Part shown: in pieces, positions 34,011 through 44,976 of the stretch
Layout of the letters: every line of letters starts with the position of its first letter
How positions within the stretch are numbered: the stretch's first letter is position 1
NCBI GenBank assembly: GCA_015680685.1
Contig: MNCI01005261.1
Location: 95,139 to 159,138, forward strand
Length of the DNA: 64,000 nt
Source of the DNA: Gnetum montanum
Taxonomy: Eukaryota > Streptophyta > Gnetopsida > Gnetales > Gnetaceae
Reading direction: 5' to 3'
Program-made: the position numbers and the translations under genes
The notes under the pieces: model-generated
The model's database searches: none
The model's input: only the letters and a program-made list of their open reading frames with translations
What the model was told of the DNA's origin: nothing

Positions 34011-35016
34011 ATAGGGCCACTTTTCACATTTTATGTTAAATCAAATTTTTCCTATACAACCCTTCTTAGATTCAATTCAAGCTTTCTTTTTCTTCAAATG
34101 AGGGTTTCCTTTAGTGCTCAACTATTTTTTCTAATGCTAATTCTATATAAAGCTAAAACTATTTCTCAAGCTTTGTAATTTCATCTCTAACATTCTCACC
34201 CTAACTAGCAGGTAGAGATAGTATATGCTCATGTCAATTAGCACTCATGTAAGTACTAACTTTGATAGCTAAAACAACTACTTTGTGCAATGCTAGAGTT
34301 AATTTAAAACCCTAGCTCTAAAAATCCCTGAGCAGGATACTCAACTTTTAAAATTTTTTCCTGTAAAGACTTTGATCTTTACAGCAACTCTAGTCAGACT
34401 TCCTTGAATTTTATCTCTACTTAGGCTTACTTCTCCATGAACATGGAGTGACAAATTCTACTTAATTTCATCATGTGATTAATTTGTTTCTAAAATTCAT
34501 GAGAATCATGCAAATAAATAAACCTAATAATTTTAGCTTGATTGTTGACTTAGGAATGTAGTTGAATTTAAGTCGTGAAGCTTTATCCATGCTACTAATC
34601 TTATTAGATTTTGAGTTTTCACCATTGAAAAACCAAGACTTAAGTCCTAGTCCATTTATGACTAAAATGTGACAACATTTCTTGCCCTTGTTTTTATAAA
34701 CATTATGCTAGAGACTTGAAAAGTAGAGATTTTAATCAATTTAATGGATTGATATATAATGACACTCTGTACAATAATTTCTATAGGATTTGTAAACTAA
34801 GATATGGAAAGGACTTTTTTCAGAAAAAGTATAGTTAAACTTAAGACTTAAAAGTACAAAAAATCTGAGTAGCTTAAATATTATGTGGGATACATACATA
34901 TGTAGCTTAAATGTAATGGAAAAACTAGTTGAGCGATAGAAGAAAAATGATCATCAAGACCTTCCTTGGAACCTTCCTTTCAAAAGCTTTATCATACTCA
35001 ATCTCTATTAAAACTA
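34011..35016. other. AT-rich stretch between array and element G
   Basis: No gene was recognised. A TATA-like CTATATAAAG at about 34145 and a possible primer-site-like GCAACTCTAGTCAGACTTCC at 34384-34403 hint at a decayed LTR and leader on the plus strand. No second LTR was found. Confidence 0.3.
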
Positions 35017-36240
35017 TGGACCTTTTGATGTGTTTTTGTGTGTTCAAAATGTTAAGTAAAATGGAGACATAAGTTGTGTGTATGATTGTATGGTTATTGT
35101 GTTTGTAGGACTATGTACATGGGAAACTAAGATGAGCTAAAGAGGACAAGGAACAAACTATCCTAGAGCTTAAAGGAGGAGGTCATAGACATGTTTTTAG
35201 ATGAAAAATCAAAGAACATGGACGAGGAATTGATATTGTACAAGCAAAGTGGACATCATTAAAGCATATGGAAGATCAAGGATATGGACAAGAAATGAAG
35301 GATTCGTCGTGCAAAGGAAGATGAAGAAAGATGTCTCTGGGAAGCAACAGATGTCTTGGTAGATCTGGGATGAACTCAAAGAAAATTCATAGAGACATCT
35401 CAGAAATAGCAAGACATATTTCCTTAGCTAAAAACATCTTTACAAAATGTAGACCAAATATAGAAATACATCTTCCATTGAACAAAGACATCTTCCACAA
35501 TAAAGACTTCAAAAAGATGTCTTTCAGGAAACAAAGATGTCTTTCTAGATTTGAAGGAAAATTTAGAGAGACATCTTAGGCATGAGAAAGACATCTCTCA
35601 CAACCATTAGTAACCATTAGCTAGTCGTTGCATGAGTTTTGAGACGGATTTAGCAACACGATAGCTCTAAGAAGACATGATGTGCATTGGGAAAAGTGCA
35701 AGCCTTATTATATTCATTGTACAATCATTTGTAATTGAATTATCTATTGCTCTTCATTGTCTTATCATTTTTGGATTGTAAAGTGTGCTATACCTAATTA
35801 TACAAGGATCAACAAATTAATTTGCAAGCTTTCCTTGTAATTCTTGTTCTTGTTGCCCTGCGGGGTTGAGTTCCTTGAGCTTGTTGGGATCTTGTAGGAT
35901 TGAGTTATTGATGCTACGGTACAACACTCTAGTGTGGAACTCAAGATTGTAAGGGTTGTGGAATCCTTGAAACAACATTTCCAAATGTGATGAGACCTTA
36001 CAGGTTGAGTGATTAGTGTTACAGTACAACACTCTAGAGGGGGGCTTGACAACTATATACGGTGTGGGTCCTTCAACCAAATTTTGAGAGCAACAAATTC
36101 TGGAGATGCACTTGTGATCTATCCTCTGAGTGTGGAGTACTCAAGTTGGGGAACCATGTAAATTCATGTGTGTGCTTTCTTTTATAAAGGTTCAATTTTG
36201 GGAACTTCTTCATCCCCCCCCCCCACGCCCCCCCCCCGNC
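35017..36240 (+). repeat. 5' LTR of element G
   Basis: The LTR begins TGGACCTTTTG. It contains an AGACATCT/AGATGTCT array (35329-35596), an internal duplication with core GTACAACACTCTAG (about 35890-36060) and a poly-C end (36214-36237, with one N at 36239). It matches the 3' copy through to the poly-C. A weak initiator-Met-like primer site (TGGTACTCATT) starts at 36242. Confidence 0.8.
35329..35596. repeat. AGACATCT / AGATGTCT motif array in G LTR
   Basis: Eight exact copies are present in about 270 bp, four in each orientation, with several one-base variants. A matching but partly decayed array lies at about 48655-48955 in the other LTR. The U3-like position suggests binding sites for a dimeric factor. 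Confidence 0.75.
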
Positions 36241-36280
36241 CTGGTACTCATTATTTCATCATCAACTTCAAGAGTGAACA

Positions 36281-37530
36281 ATGGAGGGAACTTCTTACAA
36301 AAATTCACCCATGTTTGATGGATTCAACTTCACCTATTGGAAAGCTAGAATGTAAGGGTTCTTTGAATGCATGGCATTTGAAGTCTAGGAGTCAATCTTG
36401 GAAGGCTATGCTCCACTTGTTGACCACACCACCAACATCATCAAGCCTTGCAACAAATGGGCTCAAGAGGAAAAGGATATGTTCATGTTTGATTCAAAAC
36501 AAAAATTTCTTTCTATTGTGCATTGAATAAATCCAAATTCAATAGGGTAGTAGGATGTAAAATGGTCAAAGAAATTTGGTAAACTTTAGAAGCTATTTAT
36601 GAAGGAACCTCTATTGTTAAGCAATCAAAATTGTTAGTTCTGCAAAGTGAATATGATAAACTCAAAATGCGAGAAGGTGAGAAAATCAAGGATTTTTTGT
36701 AGAGCTATTGATCTTGTTGTAGCCATTAGAGGAACAAGGAAAGACTTGCCTGAAAGCAACAACATCATCAAAATGATTAGAACTCTATAGTTGGAGTTCA
36801 AACCTAAGAGCATAGCCATGGAGGAAATCAGATATTTCTTAACTCTGAGATTTGAGAAATTTCAAAGTGCTCTCATCGCCTATGAAATGAATCTCATAAG
36901 CAAAGGAGTGATTCAAGAAAAACCTATTGCTCTAAAGATTGCTTCCAAGGAGAAGGAGGTCAATAAGCATGATGAGAAAAATGAAGATGAGCTTGCTCTC
37001 CTCTCAAGGAGACTACAATGATTCCTTACAAGAAGAAATAAAGGGACATCTCAATAACAACAAAGGTCAAATTTCTTCAAAGGTAGAGAAAGAGGCATAA
37101 ATTTTTTAAATTCTTCTAATCTAGATGTCTCTTCCATAGAGTGTTGGGTTTTTGAGGAAGAGGTCAAATGGCCTTGAAATGTTCTAGTGATCCAAATAAT
37201 AGCAAAGTTTAGCCAAAGAATAGATCCAATGATGAGGAACTAAAAAAGACCAACTTTTATACAAGTTGGGATGACAATGAGTAAAGTGAAGAAGAAGCAT
37301 GCAATTCTTCTAAATATTCTCATCTCATCTGCATGGCACTTATTGATGAACCTTCTTCACATATGGTAGAACAACATGGTAAGTGTGATGAGAGGTATAG
37401 TGAATTTAAAGAAGAAATTTTTCCCTTACATCATTTGATTAGGAAGCTAACGAAACTAGTGCTTTCTAAGTTAAATGCTATTCATGCTAAAATGAAAGAA
37501 GAGATCTTAAACATAAAAGCTAAGATTTAA
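36281..37530 (+). pseudogene. gag: Element G copia-type gag (UBN2-like)
   Basis: The ATG at 36281 starts MEGTSYKNSPMFDGFNFTYW, the copia gag signature of a substrate-like FDGxNFxxWKxRM. Then come VLQSEYDKLKMREGEKIKDF, LEFKPKSIAMEEIRYF, ALIAYEMNLIS and DELALLSRRLQ. Near 37250 is SWDDNE followed by CMALIDE, the conserved TWDD...CLMA segment behind the zinc-knuckle position. The zinc knuckle itself is not intact. An open stretch runs 37333-37530 to a TAA and is Lys/Glu-rich. Stops and frameshifts make it a pseudogene. No protease or integrase follows. Confidence 0.8.
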
Positions 37531-38662
37531 CCACTAANACATGGATAATTTAGGACTTCTCATACACTATCCTTATTAGCTATCAAGTAAAGAAATAGAT
37601 ACTTACCTTGCTTGTTGATAAATCAAGAATATTAGCAGAGCTTGAGATGACGTCCCCTATCATGAAGTACCTCCTCATCCTTAGGTTCTCTTTCATTAGA
37701 TCTTGTATGTGATGTCACTATTTGTTCATGTCCCTTGTGATAGAACCCTTGATCACTCCTTGCATTACTTTTAGTACTCCATTTTTCTTTATTCTCACTT
37801 ATTGGTACCTACACAATTTCCTTACCAAAGCCTCTTTGACAAGACCAATCATTAATGTTATTTTGATTATGATAATTAGGAGTTTGCATAAAACCACAAT
37901 TTTTACATATAAAATAGTCTCATTCTTATGATCAAAATTATCAAACCTAATTATGCTTGACTTGGAGCTTGAAACTTCAATTGTTGCTTCCTCTAAATTT
38001 TTGGGCTAATTTTCAGGAATTTCCTTATCTTGAATCTTATTGCAATCCTTGTTCCAAGAGGTTAGTGGTNCATTAAGTCTTACTTAAATTGAAATTCCTA
38101 TGATGATTCTATGATCTTAGTCTTTGGGATGATTTTGTCATTTTAAGATAAGAAAAACCTCTAAAATTCTATCAATATTATTTGTTGAAGATATAGATCT
38201 TCACAAATTAAGCTTTATATTAATCTATAGTTATAGTGTGCTTGTGATTTTTGCACATTGAACTTAAATGCCCAAGATAATTAGCACATATGTAGGGGGA
38301 GCCAACATCTCAATCATCTTGGGGGCCATTAATGTAGGGGGAGTCCATGGAGACTTCAACTAAAATGCACAATGAGTAAGAAAAGAACTTTAATAGGTAT
38401 TTATTAGGATGGAAAACTCTTCAATTGTGTGTATTAGGACTTTAAAAGGTACTTAACGATATATAAATACTTAGTTCCTTATCAGCATCTATTTTTTGTA
38501 AATGATTGTGGTTGTTGTAATTAACTTGTACTAAAATCAAAACATGCATGAATTTTATATTCTTTTGTAAATTCTTTTAGTTGAATCTAGAATTACATGA
38601 TGCTATCTATTAGATTAATTTTCTTTTATCTTTGGTCTTTAACATCAATCTTTCTTGGTCCT
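37531..38662. other. G internal region, with single-N joins
   Basis: There are single Ns at 37538 and 38070, so the order or orientation of 37539-38069 is uncertain. No domain was recognised. A TGTAGGGGGAG motif occurs twice near 38290-38345 and is polypurine-tract-like. Confidence 0.4.
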
Positions 38663-38951
38663 TGATGAGTGGTGAGGTACCCCTACNAGAAAGATTGATG
38701 TTAAAGACCAAAGATAAAAGAAAATTAATCTAATAGATAGCATCATGTAATTCTAGATTCAACTAAAAGAATTTACAAAAGAATATAAAATTCATGCATG
38801 TTTTGATTTTAGTACAAGTTAATTACAACAACCACAATCATTTACAAAAAATAGATGCTGATAAGGAACTAAGTATTTATATATCGTTAAGTACCTTTTA
38901 AAGTCCTAATACACACAATTGAAGAGTTTTCCATCCTAATAAATACCTATT
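38392..38951. repeat. 264-bp perfect inverted duplication, probable assembly artefact
   Basis: Bases 38688-38951 are the exact reverse complement of 38392-38655. The second copy is bounded by single Ns at 38687 and 38952 and replaces part of the C 3' LTR. Perfect identity in a decayed region points to misassembly. Confidence 0.85.
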
Positions 38952-39292
38952 NGTTAATTAAATGATTAAACTACATGAATGCTGTAATGATGAAGTAATC
39001 TCGATCTTTATTGCCAGTCATGTGTGTGTCCAAGTACATCACATTCTAATAAAGGATGCTGTACAATTACAATCACTACACTGCGGGCATACACTGGGAA
39101 ATAATTCTAACTCTAAGAAGGAAAAAATGCAAGAGTTTGGGTAAGGAACTAAGAACTAACTCCTTAAGCTCATTTTTCTACCTCTTATTTATAGATGAGG
39201 AGACAAGCCATGATATCGCATATGTGATATCACGGGTTGGGCTGCAATATCGCGTGCGCGATATTGCAGTCGCCCCAAATGATGACTCATCA
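38663..39292 (-). repeat. 3' LTR of element C, disturbed
   Basis: The LTR outer end (TGATGAGTGG, plus strand) is at 38663-38686. The reverse-complement artefact at 38688-38951 replaces the adjacent part, and the LTR resumes at 38953 and ends ACTCATCA at 39292. TATA box at 39186-39193 (minus). GATATC palindromes at 39209-39270. Confidence 0.8.
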
Positions 39293-39308
39293 TATCCCCA
39301 TGACTGAA
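39293..39308 (-). promoter_or_regulatory. Element C 3' polypurine tract
   Basis: The minus strand reads CAGTCATGGGGATA directly before TGATGAG of the LTR. Confidence 0.75.
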
Positions 39309-39479
39309 TGAAAACTCATCCTTGAGTTATAGTGATTACACAGTGGATAGGTATGGGATTATTAGATGGGAAAATGGAATTATGTTACAATTTGGAATGA
39401 AAAAAAAAAACAAAGACACAACAGACAAAATGTGCTACAACTACAAAAATTTTGGAACTCATGTAGTTCCAGGTGGCGG

Positions 39480-42241
39480 TGGCTCCTCCATTGGTGCTTT
39501 CCCTTTGTCTTGTGCTCCAGGTTTTGAGGCTTGATGGCATTAAAGTATGGCTTGGAGCTCCTCCTCTTTGGTCTGAGGATCTTGTGCCATCCATGCTAAT
39601 GTTCCAATGTTTCACAGAGTCGGCACTTCCCACGGACAGGGTAGTTACGGAAACATTTCATTGGCTTTGACGTACCAAGCCACAAACACCTATCGTTCCT
39701 CCTCATAGGCTCTGGCTTTATCCTTGTACTCTTGAAAAACTGCTAGTCATTGAGCCAAATCTACTGCAACACCCTTTTGGCCTTGGTAGCTTGCCTTTAC
39801 CACCTCAAGCTCAGAATTTGCAACTTCTAGTTTTTCCAATAGCTTCTTACACTCTGCAAATTTTGCTTCATATTTGATGTGGATGGTTGCTACTTGCTAC
39901 TCAAGCTCTATCCTCAGGCACCCTACTATTAACATGGCAAGGTTGGCATACCTCAGATTTGCCAACTCCATGTATTCTGTCAAATCTTGAATCTGCAGGT
40001 CCCTACTCTTAACTTTCGCTTGGTGGCCAAAGGCATATGTGTCCAATATAGCCCACCAATCAATGTGTTGAGCATTAATAGCATTGATCTAGGCCTTGGC
40101 CATATGAATCTCCTTCTTAAGGATCTGTTTGTACATCGCTACCTGATATCGGAAGTGCTCCTTCAGCTTCTTATGTTGTTTAGCCTCATTTTGTCACGTG
40201 CTTATTTCAATGGCTGTCATTTGACGAATTGCGCGTACCTCCTCCATTGAGAGGGTTCGATTCTCCCTGGCTAAATGACTTATGTCTTGGTTGATCCAGA
40301 TGAATTGTTCTCGTAATTGATGAAAGTGTTCCTCGAGAACATTCTTCTGCTTCTCCACAGTGGTCAACTGAAGGTTGTTGGTAGCAAGCTGTTTATTTTA
40401 TTCTTGTAAGGCGTTGAGTGCTTTAAGATGCACATGAGTTTGCACCTATGCTGTGGAGGCATCCCAAAAATTCTTCTCTTTTTTATCGACCACCTTTTTA
40501 TTCTCCACTATTAGCTTCATTAGTTACTTAGTTCGAAAATTACCTAGCTGGTCTATGGGAACAAATTGCAAAGGATCCTGCTGTGCTGCTTATAGGGCCA
40601 TGAGCTACTCTTGTAATTTCTACACTTTAGCTTTAGCATGCTCAGCCCTCACTTCTGTTAAGACTAGCTTCCCCTTTGTAGAAATGAGGTTTGACTGAAT
40701 TGCCGTAATATCCTAAAGGATGTCAAACAGGGACATCATTATTTGCCCTATTTGGAGCAATTGATAGAGTGCATCCTCATGTTCCCCAGGAGTCATTGAG
40801 GTTCCGACTAAGGTTTGAGCATCCTATGCTCCTGTGAGATTTGTCGGTGGCACAAAAAGTACATTAAATGATTCTTTGATGTGGTTCGTGACCACTTCTG
40901 TAGCTCCCGCAGCATTCTGGTGTTGCATGACCACCACAGTGGCCCCTTCACTAGTATCTAACTGCACTTGGAAAGATGCTACGTTTTCTAAGATTTGTTG
41001 TGACCATCTAATTTTCCCTCCTATTGTGTGAATAGACACTTCACCCCTTGTGCAATCCAATGAAACAGTGGGCTGAATGGCATCATCAATGATGCGGAAA
41101 AGATTTGCATCATCACGACTTCCCCAACTAATTGTCTCAGCGATGGCTCTGAGATGGCTCATCGACGGTTTGTAGTCTTGCAGCAGTGGTGGCTGATCCT
41201 AGCCTATGCTAGGTCCTACTTCCTATTTTTTGTTGGGACCTATACTTGGAGGTTGACTAGGTCCTGCAAGTTGAGTTGCAGTTGGTCCAGCCGCTTGTTC
41301 TTCTTCTTCTTCCAGTCCCAGTGTCTCGCCAGTGATTTTCCTTGGAGCTAGTGACTTTAAAAATTCGACGTATGAAGTAGTCTGAGCATTTTAGAGGACA
41401 TCATTAGTACACCCTCAGATACTAGCACGTCGAAAATTTTTTTTGATAAGACAAGGGAAAGGCAACACCATCTTCCCTATCTTCCATTCCTCGAACTGCC
41501 TTAGGTTCTCCGTTAAATATAGATGGGGTAGGTTAGCATTAACCTTTCCCATCAGCACTGCACAACCTCTAGCCACATATGTTGATATTATTTTTAGGTC
41601 CTTTGTGGGAAAGAAGTGATATGTTCCCATTTTAAAGTAAATCCTCTCTTCCGTCATCAACTCGCCAAATGTTTTATCTTTGCCATAAGCCTTTTCTAAC
41701 CAATCCCGTCACACATTGGTGTCTAAACGGGTGGATAACTGAGCAACTTTGGGCCTTGTATTCAAAAGATTTAACACTTTCAAAATGGCTTGTGCAGAGA
41801 AATCAATTGTCACACCACAAATATTGATAGTGGTTCCTTGCTTCCTATTGTGCTAGAATTGGTACATCTCCCCTAGGCACCACTTTCAGAGAGGACAAGC
41901 CATAAGGGAGATCCTTTGAGGTGATCCCTAATAGACTCAAGACTGAACTTTGCAAAAGATTCAAAGTTTAACTCCACAATCACTGCAACGAATGTGGAAT
42001 TTTCATGGATGGCCTAAACACACTCTTGGGGCAACGTGAGGTGTTGTCCCTATTCAGGCGCTACAGTAGCTCCTCCTTCTACTTGCCTAGACTATATGGT
42101 AGGAGGGTCCTTTTGATGAATACTGAATGATTGCTCCTCCTATTCTTTATGTTGTCTGATAGGATCTTGTCTTCCACCTCTCTGAGATCATTTGCTTCCA
42201 CCTTGAGTAGGACCTTCCTATTGTCCACATTTTGGGGCCAT
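39480..42241 (-). pseudogene. Element C ORF2, the fullest minus-strand copy
   Basis: The ATG at 42241 (MAPKCGQ) matches the B and P1 starts. About 41420-41920 encodes the conserved globular block: WHNRKQG, FSAQAILKVLNLLNTRPKVA, EERIYFKMGTYHFFPTKDLK, YVARGCAVLMGKVNANLPHL and LPFPCLIKK. This resembles, from memory, the putative plant transposon protein family. An open stretch at 40824-41162 follows. From about 40720 to 39740 the sequence is Glu/Gln/Lys-rich and probably coiled coil. Its function is unknown; position suggests an env-like or accessory role. Many stops are present. It ends just before the 3' polypurine tract. Confidence 0.7.
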
Positions 42242-42709
42242 CTACAATCACATGGGGCCAAGCGTTAGAAAGGTTGTTTTTGAAGTTAACTTATAACTTA
42301 TTGCTTACCTTAATTAATTAATTTGTTTAATCTCTATGTGATCTTGCCCGAAAGATTGTAATAATGAGTCTGTTTTACTTAGGTGGTTTCCAATTTTAGT
42401 TTCCCGGTATACCTAGGGATTAAATGATTTTTGGGCACAATTATTCTAAGTGTTATAGCTAATTACCCTAGATGATGTCCTTTGGGTGATGATAAATTCC
42501 AAAAAAGTTAGGTGCTTTTCGGAAGGTGTCCCTCCCCCATGACTAAGCTGAACACTTCGGGTTCAAGCAGGTTCAGACGGAATTAAAATCTGAGTACCAG
42601 CAAGCGAGATAGAAGTTGAAAAGCAAAGGTGTCACACTCACAAGTCATAGAGAAAACTTTGAAAAACTCCCCCATGTGAATGATAAGGAATGAGGCTAAG
42701 TGTGGAATT

Positions 42710-42778
42710 GGGGGGGGGGGGGGGGGGGGGCANNNNNNNNNNNNNNNNNNNNNNNNNNNNNNNNNNNNNNNNNNNNNN
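42710..42778. other. Poly-G run (21 G) and 46-N gap
   Basis: G at 42710-42730 is followed by CA and then N at 42733-42778. In element B the same site has only GGGGGG. Length is probably unreliable. Confidence 0.85.
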
Positions 42779-42840
42779 TGCGATATCGCGTACGCGATAT
42801 CGCATCGGTCGTGATATCGCGTATGCGATATCACAGCCCT
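42779..42840. repeat. GATATCGCG palindrome cluster inside C
   Basis: The cluster opens with a perfect 26-bp palindrome (42779-42804) whose core is GATATCGCGTACGCGATATC. A second near-copy lies at about 42809-42834. This motif is otherwise confined to the LTRs in this window; element B has none at the matching place. Confidence 0.85.
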
Positions 42841-44220
42841 AGTGACATTGAGCCACCACCACAAAAATACCGAATTTTTTAGGGATTTTCTTGAAATTAA
42901 TGTTGTAACTTAGGACATTGGGCTATTATGAAGGTTTTCTCAGGTAATAGATGGTTGTGAAGGAACGAATAATTATCTGTGGGTTGTATCAATAAGGACC
43001 TTGGGTGGTAGAGAAAAAGGCTATGTAATGGTACATAGGAACATTGGAATTTGGAGGGTTAGTAATAAGGGAAAGAATGTTATGAAAAATTATGCTGAGG
43101 GTAAAAAATGGTGTGTGTAAGCTATGTCATAAGTGAAAATTACAAAATATTACACAAGTGGGTCCTCCCCAAAGTAGGTTCTTACTTATAATGCCCTTGT
43201 GTAACCACACTTAAAATGTTTGTGGGCACTAGAAGGGTTGAATGTAATCCACACTAACTCCACAAAGCACACACATGTAATTATCACTAGAATGAGGTAT
43301 GAATTCTATGTTACACATGACAAGAGCTACAATTACATGAACAGTGAGATGAGATGAACTATAGAAGGGATTGTAGAGATTGGGACATGAGGTGACTAAC
43401 CTAGGGCACAGTGAATCCTACGTGTAAAGCATGATTAACATGTCATCAACCCATCATTCCAAGATCAGGACCAAGTCCATTCCTCTAATCAGTGACATCA
43501 CATTATTTCATCCCATGATGAGCAACTATGAGAGTACCATAACAACAAGGCATACGATCACTTGGTGTTTTATTCAAGGGAAGAGTGTTTTTTGTTTTGT
43601 GGCACTTCCTTCTTTTCTCTTTTTTTTTCTTTTTTTTCTTTTTTTTTGAATACTGAATCCAGAGAAGCCGCCAACCTTCAGGCATGGGTGCATGTCTTTC
43701 TAGTGGGAACCCCTAGAACAGCATTGGATTTTTTGAGTGCCCTTTTGATTACTCTTACTCCCATTTTCATTAGATCTACAAGGATCTTAGTACGACCACG
43801 TTGCATGATAACTCCCATAGACGCCACCAGAGAGAATCTGCAAGTCCCCTTGATGTCACACCCTAATCATTCCCTCTTGGTCCGTCCTTCTTCATTTTTG
43901 GTACAATGAACACAAAATTAATTTTAAGTTTTAAGAATGTCAAGAATATCACTGTACCATCGAACAGACCCTCTTATTTGTAGAATGGATAAGTGGGTGT
44001 AATGGACTCACTATCCACATAATTGATCACTCAAGACTCGATAACATAGAACACACCTCAACCAAGGAGCCACATGAGTGTTTTATTCGTAGATGAGATT
44101 ACTTATAAAAACGTAAAGAGACAAAAAGATAAAACAAGAAATTGAAAAATGAAAAACTAGAAAAAAAATTGAAAAATTAAAGAAAATGAAACATATTTAT
44201 GAATCCTGCTTGTTATTAAA

Positions 44221-44245
44221 ATGGGGGATATCCCCCATAACTAAT
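44221..44245 (-). promoter_or_regulatory. Element C post-gag purine tag and 18-bp palindrome
   Basis: The minus strand reads AGTTATGGGGGATATC and continues CCCCCAT. ATGGGGGATATCCCCCAT (44221-44238) is a perfect palindrome. It also encodes the last residues of gag. Confidence 0.55.
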
Positions 44246-44960
44246 TGGTTGAGGATGGTAAGGATTAATAAATGGAAGAGAAGGATCCTTGCATGTTGGA
44301 AATATTGGGGCCTGGTCATACTTACCCCATCGGGGTTCACACACTTGATTATAGTAAGCATAGTAGGGCAATTTATATGATGTAGTTCCCGGATAATGAG
44401 TTGACCCACTATGATATTTGGGGCCATTAGATGGTATGCAAGGATTGGGTTGTCGCTCTCCATTCCTATGTTCATTGGGCCATATTGTTGTTGGAGTGTG
44501 AGTTGGTGGTCCTGATGAAGTTACATGAGGCGTTGGGTTCGAAGATAAGGGTGCACCAAAGGGTTGGACTTGTGCTGAGTCGAAGGATGCAGTGGCCTTG
44601 AAATTATGTTGTCCTTTCTTATGATCATGTTTAAATAAGGGACGCTTTGGATGTTGAGGAGGCCTCTCACTACTATTGGTAGTAGCAACACAAGTAACGT
44701 TCATGGGTTGTTGCAGTGATGCAGACACCTTAGGAACAGTTGGTGGCAATGTAGGAGGGAAAAAATGAGAATGTTGAAAGTTAGGAGGAGAAGTGTAGGA
44801 TACACAAGGTGGTGGTTGTGTTGAAGGCATGGGCTGATAGTATTGAGGAGAATGATACTATTGTGAGATAAAGTGCGTTGGCCCAGTTGGGAAAATAGGA
44901 TGTTGAATAAGATAAGCATTTGGGTTTGGATGATATAAAGGGTGCCTCCAGTTTAGTGGT

Positions 44961-44976
44961 GGTCTCCCCCATGACT
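44961..44976 (-). promoter_or_regulatory. Element C gag-internal purine tag
   Basis: The minus strand reads CCAGTCATGGGGGAGACC within gag. The equivalent sites in A (1184-1198), B (29586-29600), E (57923-57940) and P1 (6857-6872) are at the same gag position. Confidence 0.5.

Larger units (their letters stand above)
42242..44220 (-). other. Element C spacer
   Basis: No gene was seen. It holds a pre-ORF2 purine tag (42531-42550, AGTCATGGGGGAGGGACAC), a 21-G run, an N gap, a palindrome cluster, a purine-only run on the minus strand (about 43606-43648) and the conserved block near 43675-43715. Confidence 0.6.

Noticed and set aside
37722-37931. Plus-strand hydrophobic open frame considered as a membrane protein
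   Set aside because: AT-rich composition and position between single-N joins in a copia-like element make a real gene unlikely.
40245-40275. GGGTTCGATTCTCCC, like a tRNA T-loop
   Set aside because: No acceptor stem, D-loop or anticodon arm around it; it lies inside C ORF2 coding sequence.
40824-41031. Plus-strand open frame opposite C ORF2
   Set aside because: The minus-strand frame aligns with ORF2 order; the plus frame has no support.
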